Shown here: piece after piece, positions 47,201-60,537 of the stretch
Layout: each line of letters opens with the position of its first letter
Numbering within the stretch: the first letter of the stretch is position 1
NCBI RefSeq assembly: GCF_026210795.1
Contig: NC_089455.1
Location: 744,001-808,000 of the forward strand
Origin: Rhizophagus irregularis
Lineage: Eukaryota; Glomeromycota; Glomeromycetes; Glomerales; Glomeraceae
Length of the DNA stretch: 64,000 nucleotides
Direction of reading: 5' to 3'
Position numbers and translations under genes: made by a program
The notes under the pieces: model-generated
What the model was told of the DNA's origin: nothing
The model's database searches: none
What the model saw: only the letters and a program-made list of their open reading frames with translations

Positions 47201-47773
47201 AGAAACATCAGAATCATCATCATTTAATTTCTTATTTTGATGATAAGGTTCTCTTAAAAGAATTTCAAAGACCGAAACATTGAATAAATGTGAAGATGTA
47301 GTTGATTTTTTTGAATCTTTTGATTTTTTAGCATCAGACCATTTATTATTTGAACGTCCCATATTTTCAGTTTTTACATAACTTGAATTACCGGTAAAAT
47401 TATTTTGACGACAAGCACTATTAAAGGAATTCCCACATGTATTTGAGGGAAATTGAAGGTGGTTTCGTTGTTGTTGTTCCGTCGTTGAAGTCGTGGTAGA
47501 AGAAGTTGATTGTGAAGCGTTTCGTAAGGTAGAAGTATGATGGGACTTTGCGTTTGATATTTTAAAGTTTGAAGTGGTTGTATTTGAATGAGGAGCTTTA
47601 CTGCAAGACAATTGACATGAACCAGTCGAACAACTTTGTTGAGCTTGAGTTTGTTCGGTATTATTATTGTTGGACTGGTTATGAGAATTCAATTTACTTA
47701 TAGTCGTAACTGTTGTTGTTTCTGAAGTTTTTTGATGCGCAAATGGAGAAGTTTGATTAAACATTGCTATCAT
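44237..47773 (-). CDS. areA: GATA-type transcription factor of the AreA/Nit2 class (nitrogen regulator)
   Basis: Three exons, 46911-47773, 46368-46812 and 44237-46291, joining in frame to 1120 residues. The N-terminal part has the DUF1752 motif found in AreA-type proteins at about residues 201-231 ([31 protein letters not shown]). Near residue 771 is one GATA zinc finger, [20 protein letters not shown] then LCNACGL, with the basic tail [17 protein letters not shown]. It has the C-X2-C, 17-residue loop and C-X2-C layout of fungal GATA factors. Most of the rest is Ser/Asn-rich low complexity. In ascomycetes AreA activates genes for secondary nitrogen sources in the nucleus; the same role here is inferred. 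Two possible starts lie at 47773 (MIAM) and 47764; the first is given. The C-terminus ends ETAMDLY. A gene-poor stretch of almost 13 kb lies upstream. Confidence 0.9.
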
Positions 47774-47964
47774 TCCGTTAAAAGATTTTTATTTGAAAGA
47801 ACTTTTACTGTTTGTATGAATATTTTTTTTTTTTTTGTTTTTTTTAATTTTATCGGAATTCTTTTTTTTTGTCAAAAAAAAAATAAACTGTTAAAAAAAA
47901 AATAGAAATATCAAAAAGTTGAAAAAATTAAAAAAAAAAAATACAAATAAAAATAAAAATAAAG

Positions 47965-47997
<33 letters not shown>

Positions 47998-48055
47998 TAT
48001 ATGTTTATTTATTTTATTTATTTATTTATTATATATACATATATATTTGAGTATG

Positions 48056-48090
<35 letters not shown>

Positions 48091-48115
48091 TATATATGTG
48101 TATATTATAATTATT
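47965..48115. repeat. (TA)n microsatellite with palindromic blocks
   Basis: Long alternating TA runs broken by TGTTTATTTATTTTATTTAT and ACATATATATTTGAGTATGT. It lies about 200-340 bp upstream of the areA start codon, where it could form cruciforms or exclude nucleosomes. Confidence 0.7.
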
Positions 48116-50950
48116 ATATATAAAAAATTTTTTTTTTTTTTTTTTAAAGAAATAATTTTTTCGATGGTTTATTTTCGAGTTTGTTAATTTTTTTTTTTTT
48201 TTTAAAAAAAAAAGAGAAAGTTGTGTGAAATATATAAGATTTTTTTCGAATGGATTGAATAAAAAAAAATTTTCTTTTTTTTTTTTTTTTCTTCTTTTTA
48301 AAAAAAGGGGGGATGTTTAGAACTGTCAAAAGGAATTTTTTTTTTTTTACTTTACTTTTAGCAAAAAAAAAAACTATAATTATAAATGTATATTTATGTA
48401 ATTTACCGTTCCGTAAAAGAACAAAAAAAAAATGTTAAAGAAAAAAAACTGTGGAAAAAAAAAAGTAATAATAGAAAGGGAGCAGGGGAGGGAGAGAGAG
48501 GGAATGTAATTAATGGATGGATTTCACCGAGTCTAAAAAAAAAAAAAAAAAAATTTTTTTTTTTAAAGTTAACGGTAATAAAGTCTAAATAGCTTATTTT
48601 AAATTTAGTAATAAAAAAAAATCATTTTTTTTTTTAATATAATATAATATATAGATGAATAAGAAGATGGATGAACATCATCATCAAAAAAAAATTTCGC
48701 ACTAGTCAATTTTTTACTAAATAACAGAATAGTTTATTTAAATATGTACGAAATGATTACAAATTTTTGAGTTTATCAGATATGTAATAATTTTATAATA
48801 AATAAATATCAATTACTGTATATCTTTTATATATATATATATACTCTATATATATATATACGGTATAAATACGTATAAATTTAAGCATGATTTACACAGA
48901 CACCCAAAAAAAAACTAAGGTGACTTTAGACGGGTTGGGTCGGAGAAAGTATTAAATCTAGACGCCTAACAAATTTTTTTTTTTTTTTTCAATAATAACT
49001 AATACTATAATAAAAGTAGCACTAAAATGATGTATTGCAGGGAAATTTTTTTTTTTTTTGTACGCATCGTGCGAAAAGCATGTTACTCTTGTTGGACTGA
49101 TGATTATAACTAGATTATATATTTTGTAAGCAAGAATCTAATATTTTAAAAAGGTATTTAATTATTTTAATAAAAAAAAAAATTTTATTTTATTATATTA
49201 TTAAAAATAGATGTATCACGAATTTTTCATCAGGTTTTTTTTTAACCTTCTAATTTCATAAAAGAAATCTTAGTTTGGTTAGACTTATTACAATATTACA
49301 CGGCAAGAGTATATTCCACATTGTGTCATTATGTTGTGTGTGATCAAATAAACAGATAAACAAGAATGCGTTGTAACATATTTATAGAATCGCCAAAGAA
49401 AAATAAAAGAAAAATAAAAAAAATTTAAAGTTCTTTAAAATTTTCTTTCTTTTTTTTTAAAAAAAAAAGTTATTTTGGTTGCTTTGGTACAATCAAAATA
49501 AACATACGTACGAAAAAAAAAAATAAGAATAATAATTTTGTTTTTTTTCCTTTTTCCTTTTTTTATTATTATTATAATTACTATTATTATTATTTAGAAA
49601 AACAAATATGGTATGCAAGATTTTCATCAAATGATGAGACCGTTTAAAGAAAGAGTAGTTTAAAAAAAAACACTTTTATTATATAATTGGTTTAAATCAA
49701 AATTCACGTGATAATATTGATATTCGGTGGTAATGTAGGTCAGGCGCAAAATCAATTACGCCATTGAATTTAGACCTTTTGGTATTTTTTTAAAAAAAAA
49801 TCCTAATGTTTGTTTGTTCTAAATAATGAAACTGGTTTTCGCCTACTCTCTCGCGCCTTTATTTAATAAAATAGTCACACGCGCCTCTTAACCAAATAGG
49901 AAATTTTATTAACCATAAAGAACCTCTCATCTCCTTTATGGCGCTTACACATTTTTTTTTCTTTTTAATTGATACAAGGATAAGATCTGTTTGATATCAA
50001 TTTCATTAAGATTCAAATTTAATTTTGGTTAAAAAAAGTTATTCAACTTTTCCTTTTTTATAATTTTCACTAAAAAAAATTATTACTTTATTGTTACGAT
50101 TTGATGATTAAATCGCGTTTCACTTTTTTAGAAAGGTTTAAGACATAAAGAAAATAATATCGATTTTTACTTATTATTGTTCATTTTTTTTGTCCACTTA
50201 AAAATTACTTAATAAGAATAAAAACGGAAAATAAATTTTTTTTTTTGTGTTAATTATATAATATTTAGATTTCGAATGAAACTTTAAATATTATTTTCAA
50301 TGAATACAAATATGCATAGTTTGCATCATATATTTTGAATGAATTCTTACTGTGCCACGTATGAACTTTCCAAGTATGGGCCAATCAGATAATCAACTTA
50401 TATATATATATTATTTATATATATTATTGTATTATTCAAGTATTTTGTATTATATTGCATATCCTATTTTATACACATAAAAAAAAAAAATTACACATTT
50501 ACACATTTACACTCCTTATTTTATATATTATATATATTATATTATATATATATTTTTTATTTAAAAAAAAAAAAAAAAAAAGACATTGTTTAGAGAAAAA
50601 AGTAATTAGACAAGGCGAATTAAGTTCTACTTAATTAGTAATATTATATAGATAACTCCATGTTTCATTATAAATTGGATTTCTTATCTATACTTTTAGA
50701 AATTGATAGCGCAAGTTTATTATATTATACAGTAGATAATGGTGCATAATCGGGAGAATTCAAAAGTTCAATGAAAATTAAGGTTCTTGATTATACCTTT
50801 TAATAAGTTAAGCGCGTATTATTTTAGCATATTTTTTTTTTTATATTAAAAATTACCCATTTTTGCGCGATATATATCATTAATTTTTCCGTATACATAT
50901 ATTACATATCAGTATATGTATTATATGTATATATACAGTATATATATATA

Positions 50951-50978
50951 TAGATAGATAGATAGATAGATAGATAGT
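50951..50978. repeat. (GATA)n microsatellite
   Basis: Seven tandem TAGA/GATA units directly after a TA run, followed by a degenerate CACTACTAT-type stretch to about 51062. Confidence 0.8.
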
Positions 50979-52736
50979 ATCACTACAATATTACTACTAT
51001 TACTACAACTTATCACTACATTATTACTATCACTACACCATCACTATACTATCACACTACTTGAAATGATTTCTTTATTAAAAACTTCCTAAATTCCTTT
51101 TTGATCTTCATCCTGATTCGAGGAGAATTTGAAATTGATCTCACGCGTATTTAAAAAAAAAAAAAAGACTTCAAAAACAATTCTCTTTTTAATTTAACTA
51201 AAGTATATTAAATAATCATCGATCATTCCTAATTATAAAAAAATTGTAATTCAATGTACTACTTTAACTAACCCTTATTAGATTTATTCTATATCACCAA
51301 ATACCACGTTCTTTCTTATTTTTAAGTAAGCAACTGCGGGTTTCTTATTATTAAGTCACGTTTTTACCTTAAATATAATTGGAAACTTATACAAAGAGAG
51401 GTTTCTTTCTTCTCTTTTTGATTTTTTGTTGGGGAAATTTTATAACAAAGGGCATTTGGAGATAATGTTCATAAAAGAAATACATTATATGCAATTACTG
51501 AAGTATGGCAAAAAAAATGCAAGTGTGGTAACTCTGTTTTATTTACATGCGTTTACGTTTACACTTAAAGATGCGCCCAAATTTTTTTTCTCATGTCAAG
51601 TATGGCGCAGCCCTAAACTAATTTTATTGTTTTTTTTGCATGTGATTGAATGAAAAAGTTACATGTTTCATTGTTCACTAAAATTTTAATCTCATGACCT
51701 CTTTTTTTTTAAATATATATATATATATATCGGAATCTAAATGGAAATGAAACGTATCGGATCATCTTTTGGGTACATTATAACATAATCGATCTACAAT
51801 GTCAGTTGATGTAAACATCGTAAACATCACTGCATAAGATTCACATTCCAATACAAAATGGTAAAGTTCCACGAGATTTTCCGATTAAATAATAATAATA
51901 ATAATAAAAAAGTTATTTTTGTTATTTCTTGTTATTTTTCTCGTTATTTTTTTTTTTTAAAAAAAAAAATTATTTTTTTTATTTTTATTTTTTTTATTTT
52001 TATTCTTTTTTCTTTTTGTTCTTTTCTTTCCCTTTCTTTTAGTTATTTTGGTAATGATGTTGTGTAACATTTTAATAAAATGTCAAAGGTTTATCTTCCC
52101 CTTTTTTATAAATGATATAATGTTATTATAAAATGATATAATGTAATTATACTTTATAATACTTAAATATACTTGTAAATATATATATACTAGTATATAT
52201 ATTATATACTATTATATATTATAATATTATAATAAAATTTAATTTAATTTAATTTAAATTTATAAATATTTATATACATATATGTATATATAGTTACTTA
52301 TAAATAGCTAAACTTGATTTAATCAGGTAAAATCAAATTAATTCCTTTTTTCTTTTTTCTTTTCTATTTAATTAATGTTTATAAAGTTGACAGCTGTGTA
52401 ATATATATCATATTGCATGCTCAACATTATATCCTGTCAAATCCCGTTATTCATAATTAGAGTGTAACAGTAATACAAAAAGGTGAATCTTTAGATAATT
52501 TGAAATTGGAAATATTATATAAAAAGATTATTTTTTTTTTTTTTCTTTTCGTAAAAAAAAAAGCTGTCCCTGTCCTCTTAGTTGATTAGTTAAAAGAGTT
52601 AAAATCACATGCATGATTTTCGTGACACGACACTTTTACAAACAAGGTTAATGCATATAAACAAACACGCGTTACGTACTGATTTATTTTTCATGCAGGG
52701 ATTTGAAAAGTAACACCTCGTGATCATTAAAAATGT

Positions 52737-52796
52737 ACACACATACAACGCACATACGACGCACATACGACGCACATACAACGAACATACTACACA
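52737..52796. repeat. 11-bp minisatellite
   Basis: Five near-identical units of GCACATACGAC (first unit ACACATACAAC, last GAACATACTAC) in direct tandem. No coding role is seen. Confidence 0.75.
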
Positions 52797-53200
52797 TAAA
52801 GTACGACAATACGTAAAAAAAAAAAGCCTTTTTAGAATATTGTGTCGTAATGATTTCCTTCTTCATTCGTGAAAAATACCTTGCGTTAAAAATTTTTATG
52901 GTAGATCTTAACTAAAGTGAAAAAGTTGAATGACGACGAGATGCTTCTTTATTTTGTGAATGTACCGCATGAAAATGATTTCTGATTATTAAATACAGTA
53001 CACTTTTTTTTTTTATTATTATTATTATTGTTCGAATTTTATTTTGGATCCGCAGCACAAAATACTTTTTTTGGTAATCCCTTGAATATTCATTCGAATT
53101 TTTTTTTTTTGTTGTTCAACCTGTTCAACCTTTACAAAAAAAAAATATAACGGAATTAATTATTAATTATTCCCGATGTGCTTATTAAAATTCCATAGAT

Positions 53201-53231
<31 letters not shown>

Positions 53232-53919
53232 TTTATTTTTTTTTATTTTTTTATTTTATTTTTTTAATGGTATCACAATATTTTGATAATGAAACTATAT
53301 TTGTTATCTTTATTTATTCTTCATTCATTTCCTTTATTAATAATAAAAACGCGAATTAAGTTCAACAACATGTAATCACTGTTATCATGTACCATCATTA
53401 ATCTTTTTTTTCTATTTTTTTTCCCCCCTTAGATACACCAAATACACCAAATACACCACAATACGACCATATACGTAAGTGTTTTTATTTATGAAATGTA
53501 AACGCGTTGACAATCAATTAAATATTTACATGAGAAACAGTGAATAAAATACGTGAGTGGCACAGTAATCATCCAAAAATATATAAATATTTTCTTTCCT
53601 AAAGAGCCACTTGACTTTTAATTTATTATTATATATTATTATTATTATTATTTGTTTTACAAGGTTAATTGTTTCACGATGAGAAGTATTAAGAAAAGAA
53701 GATTTTTCTAAATTCGCGTTTACAACTTACAACTATTATATTTTTTTGCGTAAATTTTTTTTTTTGCAACGCGCAAAAAACGCAAAAAAAATAAAAATAA
53801 AAATAAATTTGAAACGGAATACCATTTCTGAAACAAAAAAAAAAAACGTATTGTAACATATTGTTTATTAAAAAATAATAAATAAATAGATAAAAAAAAT
53901 TAGAAAAATAATGAAAAAA

Positions 53920-54082
53920 CCATTAATGCAAATTTAAACAATTAATGCAAATTTTTTTTTAAAAAGAAAAATAATTAATGCAAATTTAAACAATTAATGC
54001 AAAAAAAAAAATAATTAATGCATCAAACAATTGATACAAAAAAATAACAATTAATGCAAAAAAAAAAAATAATTAATGCAAA
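53920..54082. repeat. AATTAATGCAAA repeat cluster
   Basis: At least seven copies of AATTAATGCAAA or ATTAATGCAAA spaced by A or T runs of varied length. Confidence 0.7.
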
Positions 54083-54254
54083 TTATAAAATGATGTGAAA
54101 TGAAAAAGAAAAAAATGATGTAACATAACGTTGGTACTCGATACCAACTAAGAATATTGTAAATTTTTGACAAATTTTTTTTTTTAAAAAAAAACGATGT
54201 AGATTTAAAATATTAAAATAAGATATTAAAAAAATATTTTAAATTAAAAAAAAA

Positions 54255-54420
54255 TATTAAAAAATATCGTAACTTTTAAAAAAAATATCGTAAATTTAAA
54301 AAAATATCGTAACTTTTAAAAAAAATATCGTAAATTTAAAAAAATATCGTAAATTTAAAAATATTGTAAATTAAAATGTATATCGTAAATTTAAAAAAAT
54401 ATTGTAAATTAAAAAGTATT
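54255..54420. repeat. AAAATATCGTAAATTT repeat cluster
   Basis: About eight imperfect units of AAAATATCGTAAATTTAAAA, alternating with a variant AAAATATCGTAACTTTTAAA. Confidence 0.7.
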
Positions 54421-55539
54421 TTAAATTTAAAATATTAAAATTAAATGATATTAAAAATTATTTTAAATATTTTAAATTAAATTAAAAAATATTTTAAATA
54501 TATTGAAAATCATTTCAGTTAAATATATTTTAATATTAAAAAATATTTTATTGTAAATTTGTAAATTAAAAAAAAATAAATATTGTAAAAAAAAAAAAAT
54601 ACTGTTGATTATTTATTGTAGTTATAGTAGTTTAAAATTAATGTAAATTAAAAAATATTGTAAAAATAAATAAAATTAAATAAATTAAATAAATTAAATA
54701 TTACTTAATAAATAATTTAAATTAAAAAATCTTTTTTACTTTATTTACTATTTATTATTAATTAATTTTACTATAATTTTCTATGATTAAATATTTTATT
54801 AAAAAGAGTTTTTTTTTAAAAAAAAAATTCTTTTTAAGAGAGATCACAATTTTTGCTACATAAAGAAAAGTTAATGATTTACTCATAAACGTACATATCA
54901 TCTGATATATATATGGCTTAATTGATGTTACTCAACCTTTCAATTATTTTAGAAGAACCTGTATAATATCAAGTTTTACTATTATATTATAATTATTATT
55001 ATGGACATTTTTGTTGAGGCGTTTATTGCATTTTTACCCTTTTTTTTCATTGTAAAGGTTTGAAAAAGAACGGAAATTACCGAATTTTTAAAGAAAATTA
55101 AAAGTAAAAAAAAAAAACGCGGCTTGTAACCGAATAAAGATTCTAAAACCGAAATTTATTTTTTAAAACTTTAAATTGAAAAAACATTCCAAGAATCTTT
55201 TTTTTTCTTTTTGATAAATAAAAATATGAGATAATTAAATTTTAATCTAATTTTTCCTTTAAAGGATTTAATGATGATTCATTTTGTTATTTTATTGAAA
55301 AAAAGAAAAAGAAAAAAGAAAAAAAAAAATTAGGGGTTTCACATTTTATATCTAAATATTTATAATTTAAATAAAGGGCGTTTTTGTTTACTTGTTAAAT
55401 ACATCTTTGTTTTGACCTTGAAAAGCATTAATGGTTAGTAATAACAAATTTAATTTTGGAAAGACTTGAGAGTATTAAATGTTATATTAAGAATAATAAT
55501 AAATAAAAATAATAATTAAAATATATAATTTTTTTAAAC

Positions 55540-55620
55540 GTAAAAATAAACGTAAAAAAAACGTAAAGAAAACGTAAAAAAAAACGTAAAAAAAAAAGTA
55601 AAAAAAAACGTAAAAGAAAA
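55540..55620. repeat. AACGTAAAAA repeat cluster
   Basis: Seven AACGTAAA-type units in tandem with changing A-run lengths. Confidence 0.65.
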
Positions 55621-57385
55621 TGAAAACTAAGAATTTTCGAATTTTCGTGCGATCAATATTTCAAATATTTCAAATATTTTAATATCTCAAATTTTTAAAA
55701 AATTTTAAAATTGTGACATTCGGTCAAAGAAAAATAAAGTGTATGACAAATCATAAACAGAACTTTATTAACTAACCATTTTCTCACCCGTATTTAACCA
55801 ACCAGATGTACAAATTTTATTATATTTGATCAACTTGCATGTAATAAGATATCAGTAAAAGGGATAGTTTAAGTATATCAAATTCATGCAAATGTATGTG
55901 GTAAACTTTTTAAAACCAGACGGGGAGAATAACGAAAAAAAATTGGTTCAATGTAATGTTACAAAAAAAAATACTTACCCGATTTATTTACGCCTATTAG
56001 ACCACAGTAAAAAATAATCTATCATCGTATCTTTTAAATCTATTGATCTAACCAAATATGTTTTAGTGCTGAAAATCATTACTTAAAATAGAAATAGCTG
56101 GATTTTTGTTTATCCATGCATGGGAATGATGAATGAACATTTGACAACTTGTTTTTCTGTTATCAGGTTAGATGATAACTGATATGATAATCTTAGATCT
56201 TATCCGTGTAGTGAAACACTGTGGGTTTTTGTAATACTGTCCATCAAATTTTTTTGGTTTAGTCATTATTATAATTTCATTATATGAATTATTATATGTT
56301 TACATATATGTTTTATTTGTACTGTATGTGTTTATTATGCGTTATTTCATTTAATTACTGCAAACTCATTCATTCAATTTTACCGAGACAAATATGTCAT
56401 TTTAAACAACAAATTATAACGCTCTTCTCCGTTGTATAACTTGTATTCGAATTCGAATTAATAAAATTTGTCTTAATAATGCAAATTTTTTTAAAAAAAA
56501 ATTTTTTTGCGCCCAAATATTAATTTATCTGCAACGTTTCCTTTTTTTTGGTAATTAAAACGCCCTCATGATTGATAAAAATGCAGGGATAAATTACTAA
56601 AAAAGTACAAGTCTTTTCCAAAAAGAAAAAAAGAAAAAAAAAAAGAGAAAAACCGGATTGTACGGTAAGCATGAGTGTGAGCATATATTAAATGCAGTTG
56701 ATGTTTCGGATATTGTTTTTTTGTAAAATATTTATGTGTTGTGAAAAGTTAAAAAAAAAAAAAACGATTTTTTTATTAAAATAAAGAAAACGGTATAAAA
56801 AAAAATGTGTATGATAATAATAAATAAAGTTAAGACCGAAAAAAAAAAAAATTTTTTTTTTATAAATATTTCCGCGATTCTTTTTGATCCAATGAAATTT
56901 TAAAATTTGAAATGGATCTTATATTGCGTCATTTAATTCGTCCTTGTTCATCATCTTAGATAAGATAATAATTGGTTGATGATAATTTTTTTTTGTATAT
57001 TTATATTTTATTTTTATTTTTATTTTTATTTTATTTTATTTTTTTGCTTATTTTAGATAAATGATTGTAACAAATAATAATATAATAAAATTATTAGGAT
57101 GAATAATAATTATTATTATTTATGCTCTTTTTGGAATAAAATTGTAATCTAAAAAAATAATCTTATAAAAAAAAAAACCTTAAAGCCTAAATAGAATAAC
57201 GTCGATCGATCTTTTTAATAAAAAAAAAGAGAGAGAGAATTTTTTTTTTTTTTTTACTATTCTGTAAATAAAACTCCGTATATATAACTTAAAAAGTATT
57301 AGTATAAAAAAACTTAAAGCATTAGCACAATACCTTAAAGTATTGAGAAACAATATTCCTTTTTGTGAATGAAATTGTTCGATTA

Positions 57386-57550
57386 TTCGAAAAGAACAAT
57401 GGGCGTTTTTTTTTATGATAAAATCTTTTTTTTTTTTATATATGTATTTATTTCGAAAACAACAATGGGATTTTTTTTTAATAATTCTTTTATATATGTA
57501 TATATTTCGAAAAGAACAATGGGCGTTTTTTTTAATAAATCTTTATATAT
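57386..57550. repeat. Three-copy direct repeat of about 60 bp
   Basis: Each copy has TTTCGAAAAGAACAATGGGC (second copy TTTCGAAAACAACAATGGGA), then a T run, a short spacer and TATATATGTATTTA. Overlapping reading frames give repeated peptides such as KRTMGVFF, but nothing suggests a gene. Confidence 0.7.
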
Positions 57551-58889
57551 ATAAATATATAATTTTAAGTGGCTCAACAGGAGGAAATGATTGGTAACCT
57601 ATAATTAATTTTACGGGCTTCTTTATTAATAAAAAAAAAATTTTTGGAATTTCATGTTCTTTATTATACAAACTTTTTTTAATGAACAAAAATAAACAGT
57701 ATACAGTAACCCTTTTGGCTAAGGGAAAACTCGCACTACATAAAACTGGTGGAAACCATGTAAATACTGTATAAAAGCTGAACTAAAACTAAATAAAGGG
57801 ACCAAATAAAGATTTAAATAAGAACCAAAATTAACTTATTTTTGGTCAAAATGATTGGAAATTTACAATCGGAGAATCTTTACTTTCCTCTATAGTGAAA
57901 GTTCGAAGACGTGGAAACTTTTAGCGACTTTCAAAACTCCGCTATTACTAATCTTTTAAAAAATTTGCATATCATATCACATGATGAGGTATTTAACCGA
58001 TTTTAGCTATAATTTGCGTAAATCGGAATTATTAAAAATTTCTCCTGTTTGAGTGGCGATTCGTCCCTTAAATTTAATTTAGTTTAATTTAAATTGGGTT
58101 TATTTATTTATTTATTTATTTTAAAAAAAGAATCTTATCAAAATTAAAGAGATTATAAAAAAAAAAATTGCGTGGGAACTTTTTAAAATTTTTTTTTTAT
58201 CGAATCATATTCATTTATTATAATGCACGAACTGGCTATTGAAAATAATTTGATGATCGGCTTCCTTCTAAATAGAGTTCATTCAAATTCACAATATATA
58301 AAAAAAAAACGAAAATTCTTTGTAAAAAAAAAAAACAATTGATCATCCAATTATTTTCAAACAAAAATAATAATATAAAAATAATAATTAATAATAATAA
58401 TAATAATAAAATAAGAAAAGAAAGGAAAAAAAGATAAAAAAGATAGTGACACCGAAAAAAATAATAATAAATCATGTAATGATACATGCGTTATTGTTTT
58501 TTTTTTTAAATATAACAATAAAAAAAACTACGTGTTGTTTATTTTCGTGACAGATCTGTTTGATAGTCATCAAAATATTAATTAGTAATTTATTATTATT
58601 ATTATTATAATAATAAAAAATTTATAATTAGTTTTTTTTTTATATACTTTATAGTTTATAAGTACATGATCATTCAGATCATTTAAAATCATTTTATATT
58701 TTGACTAGAAATTTATATTTAGTAATCGTTACATTTCTTACATCTTCTTCATATTATTCTAAATAAAGATCTTCTTTAATATTTCTAAATGAGAATTCGA
58801 ATATTTAATCATTGGATACCCGCAGATATAATATAAACAATACGGATATTATATTATGTTAATGGGGCAACATTGCCAATATAATAAAA

Positions 58890-58962
58890 CCATAATCATA
58901 CCACAACACCATAACACCATAATATCATAACACCACAACATCACAACACCACAACATCACGT
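58890..58962. repeat. CACAACACCATAA-type minisatellite
   Basis: Tandem variants of ACACCATAA, ACACCACAA and CATCACAA, nine to ten bases each. Confidence 0.65.
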
Positions 58963-60060
58963 ACATTTAGGATCACAAGAATCACAAGGGAAAATAAAAG
59001 ATGGTGGGCAAAAACAGAACAAGAAAGATCACAAGGTGAATAACCGTTTCTAACAAAGGAGTCATAAAAATAACGCGGAATGTATTCCTTCATTACACGA
59101 ATTTTGAGCTTATAATTGATGTTATTATTTATTTCTGTAACATAAATCCTATTTTTGGTTAACAAAAATCATAAACCCAATCGATGGGGTTATCGTGGTA
59201 AAAGTTGAAAACGCGATATTTTGATATTTTCCCAGAATCCTTGTGTTAAAAAAAAAAATATTCGGAATCATGTGAAATTTTTGTCAACCGGAACTTTTAC
59301 AAGTTTTAATACAATTGGATTTTTTTACATAATATTTATGTACGGTAAACTACCACTTTTAGAAGTATTAAAATACCATGTTATGAATTAATTATTTGTA
59401 TCAAAATCTATCGGACCGAAAAAAGGATCCTTATTTCTTAGTTTACTCTTTTGGTTTCTTTATTTATATATTGCATTTTTTTTTTTTTCATGCATGCATG
59501 TCCTTGCATGCCTTTCTTTTAGGAGTTGAAAAAAAAAAATTGATCTTTTTAAAGAAATTTTGAAAGTGTGTTTTAATGACAAATTACAAATCGATTAAAA
59601 ATTGAATTGAATCCCTAAACTAATAATAGTAAAAACTACAGGAAATTTCGTATATATTTGGTTAATTGATTAATTTTTGTTATTAATTATTATTATTTTA
59701 ATTATTATTGTTTTATTAAAATTTTTTATTACATAATTATTTATTACTTTTTTTTAATTACCTTTTTAGTTTTTCCTTTTTATTTTTAATTTCATTTCTA
59801 AAAAAGTTAAAAAAAAATCTAATATTTATATGGTTTCAAAAAATTATGTTTCATTGTTTCAAAAACTCGTTTTTATTTATAGTAATTTTTTTGTCATTGA
59901 CTCATTCATTATAAAACCCATTTTTGCAATCACTTTTGCAACCAATTTGTAACCACTTTTACAACCTAAAATTAAGTGCGTATTTCCTTATTAAGTAAAA
60001 TACCATTTAAGGGATAAATATTTGACGCGTTTGTATAATTGTATAGGGAGATGGGAAATA

Positions 60061-60220
60061 GAAATGGATGAAAATGGATAAAGTCAATAAAGTCAATCAG
60101 AAATGGATAAAATCGATTGAAAATGGATAAAGTCAATTAGAAATGGTTAAAATCGATTGAAAATGGTTAAATTCGGTTTAAAGTCGGTTAGAAATGGTTA
60201 AAGTCGGTTTAAAATGGTTA
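60061..60220. repeat. GAAATGGATAAAGTCAAT minisatellite
   Basis: About nine units of roughly 16-20 bp. They drift gradually from GAAATGGATAAAGTCAAT at the left to GAAATGGTTAAAGTCGGTT at the right, a pattern of ordered divergence along the array. Confidence 0.75.
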
Positions 60221-60537
60221 TCCTCGGATATCCAACTGACAAGTTTGGCATAGTGACCGGTCAAATTGTCATTCATCACGAAAATAGTGAAAATAGGAAA
60301 AATAGGAAAGGATAACATTATGAATAACCATTTTAAATGCAAGTAATGCATTTACAATGATTCGTAAAAGAATCCAAAAAATATTTATGAATATATTTAT
60401 TTATGAAAAAATAAAATTAAAAATAAAAAATATTGCTCAATAAATAATTTACATACTGTAATCATTGTAATCATTGTAATCATTGTAAATCATTGTAATA
60501 AAATAATAAAATATTGCTAAATACAACAACTTTGTAA

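Larger units (their letters stand above)
47774..60537. other. Long gene-poor region between areA and the GST-like gene
   Basis: About 12.8 kb without a gene I can support on either strand. Reading frames are short and made of homopolymer-encoded Phe, Lys, Ile or Tyr. The DNA is very AT-rich with many simple repeats, listed separately where clear. The right part of the areA transcript's 5'UTR and its promoter must start just above 47773. Confidence 0.5.

Noticed and set aside
48144-48592. Lys/Phe-rich frames on both strands
   Set aside because: Produced by long A and T homopolymers; no gene-like composition.
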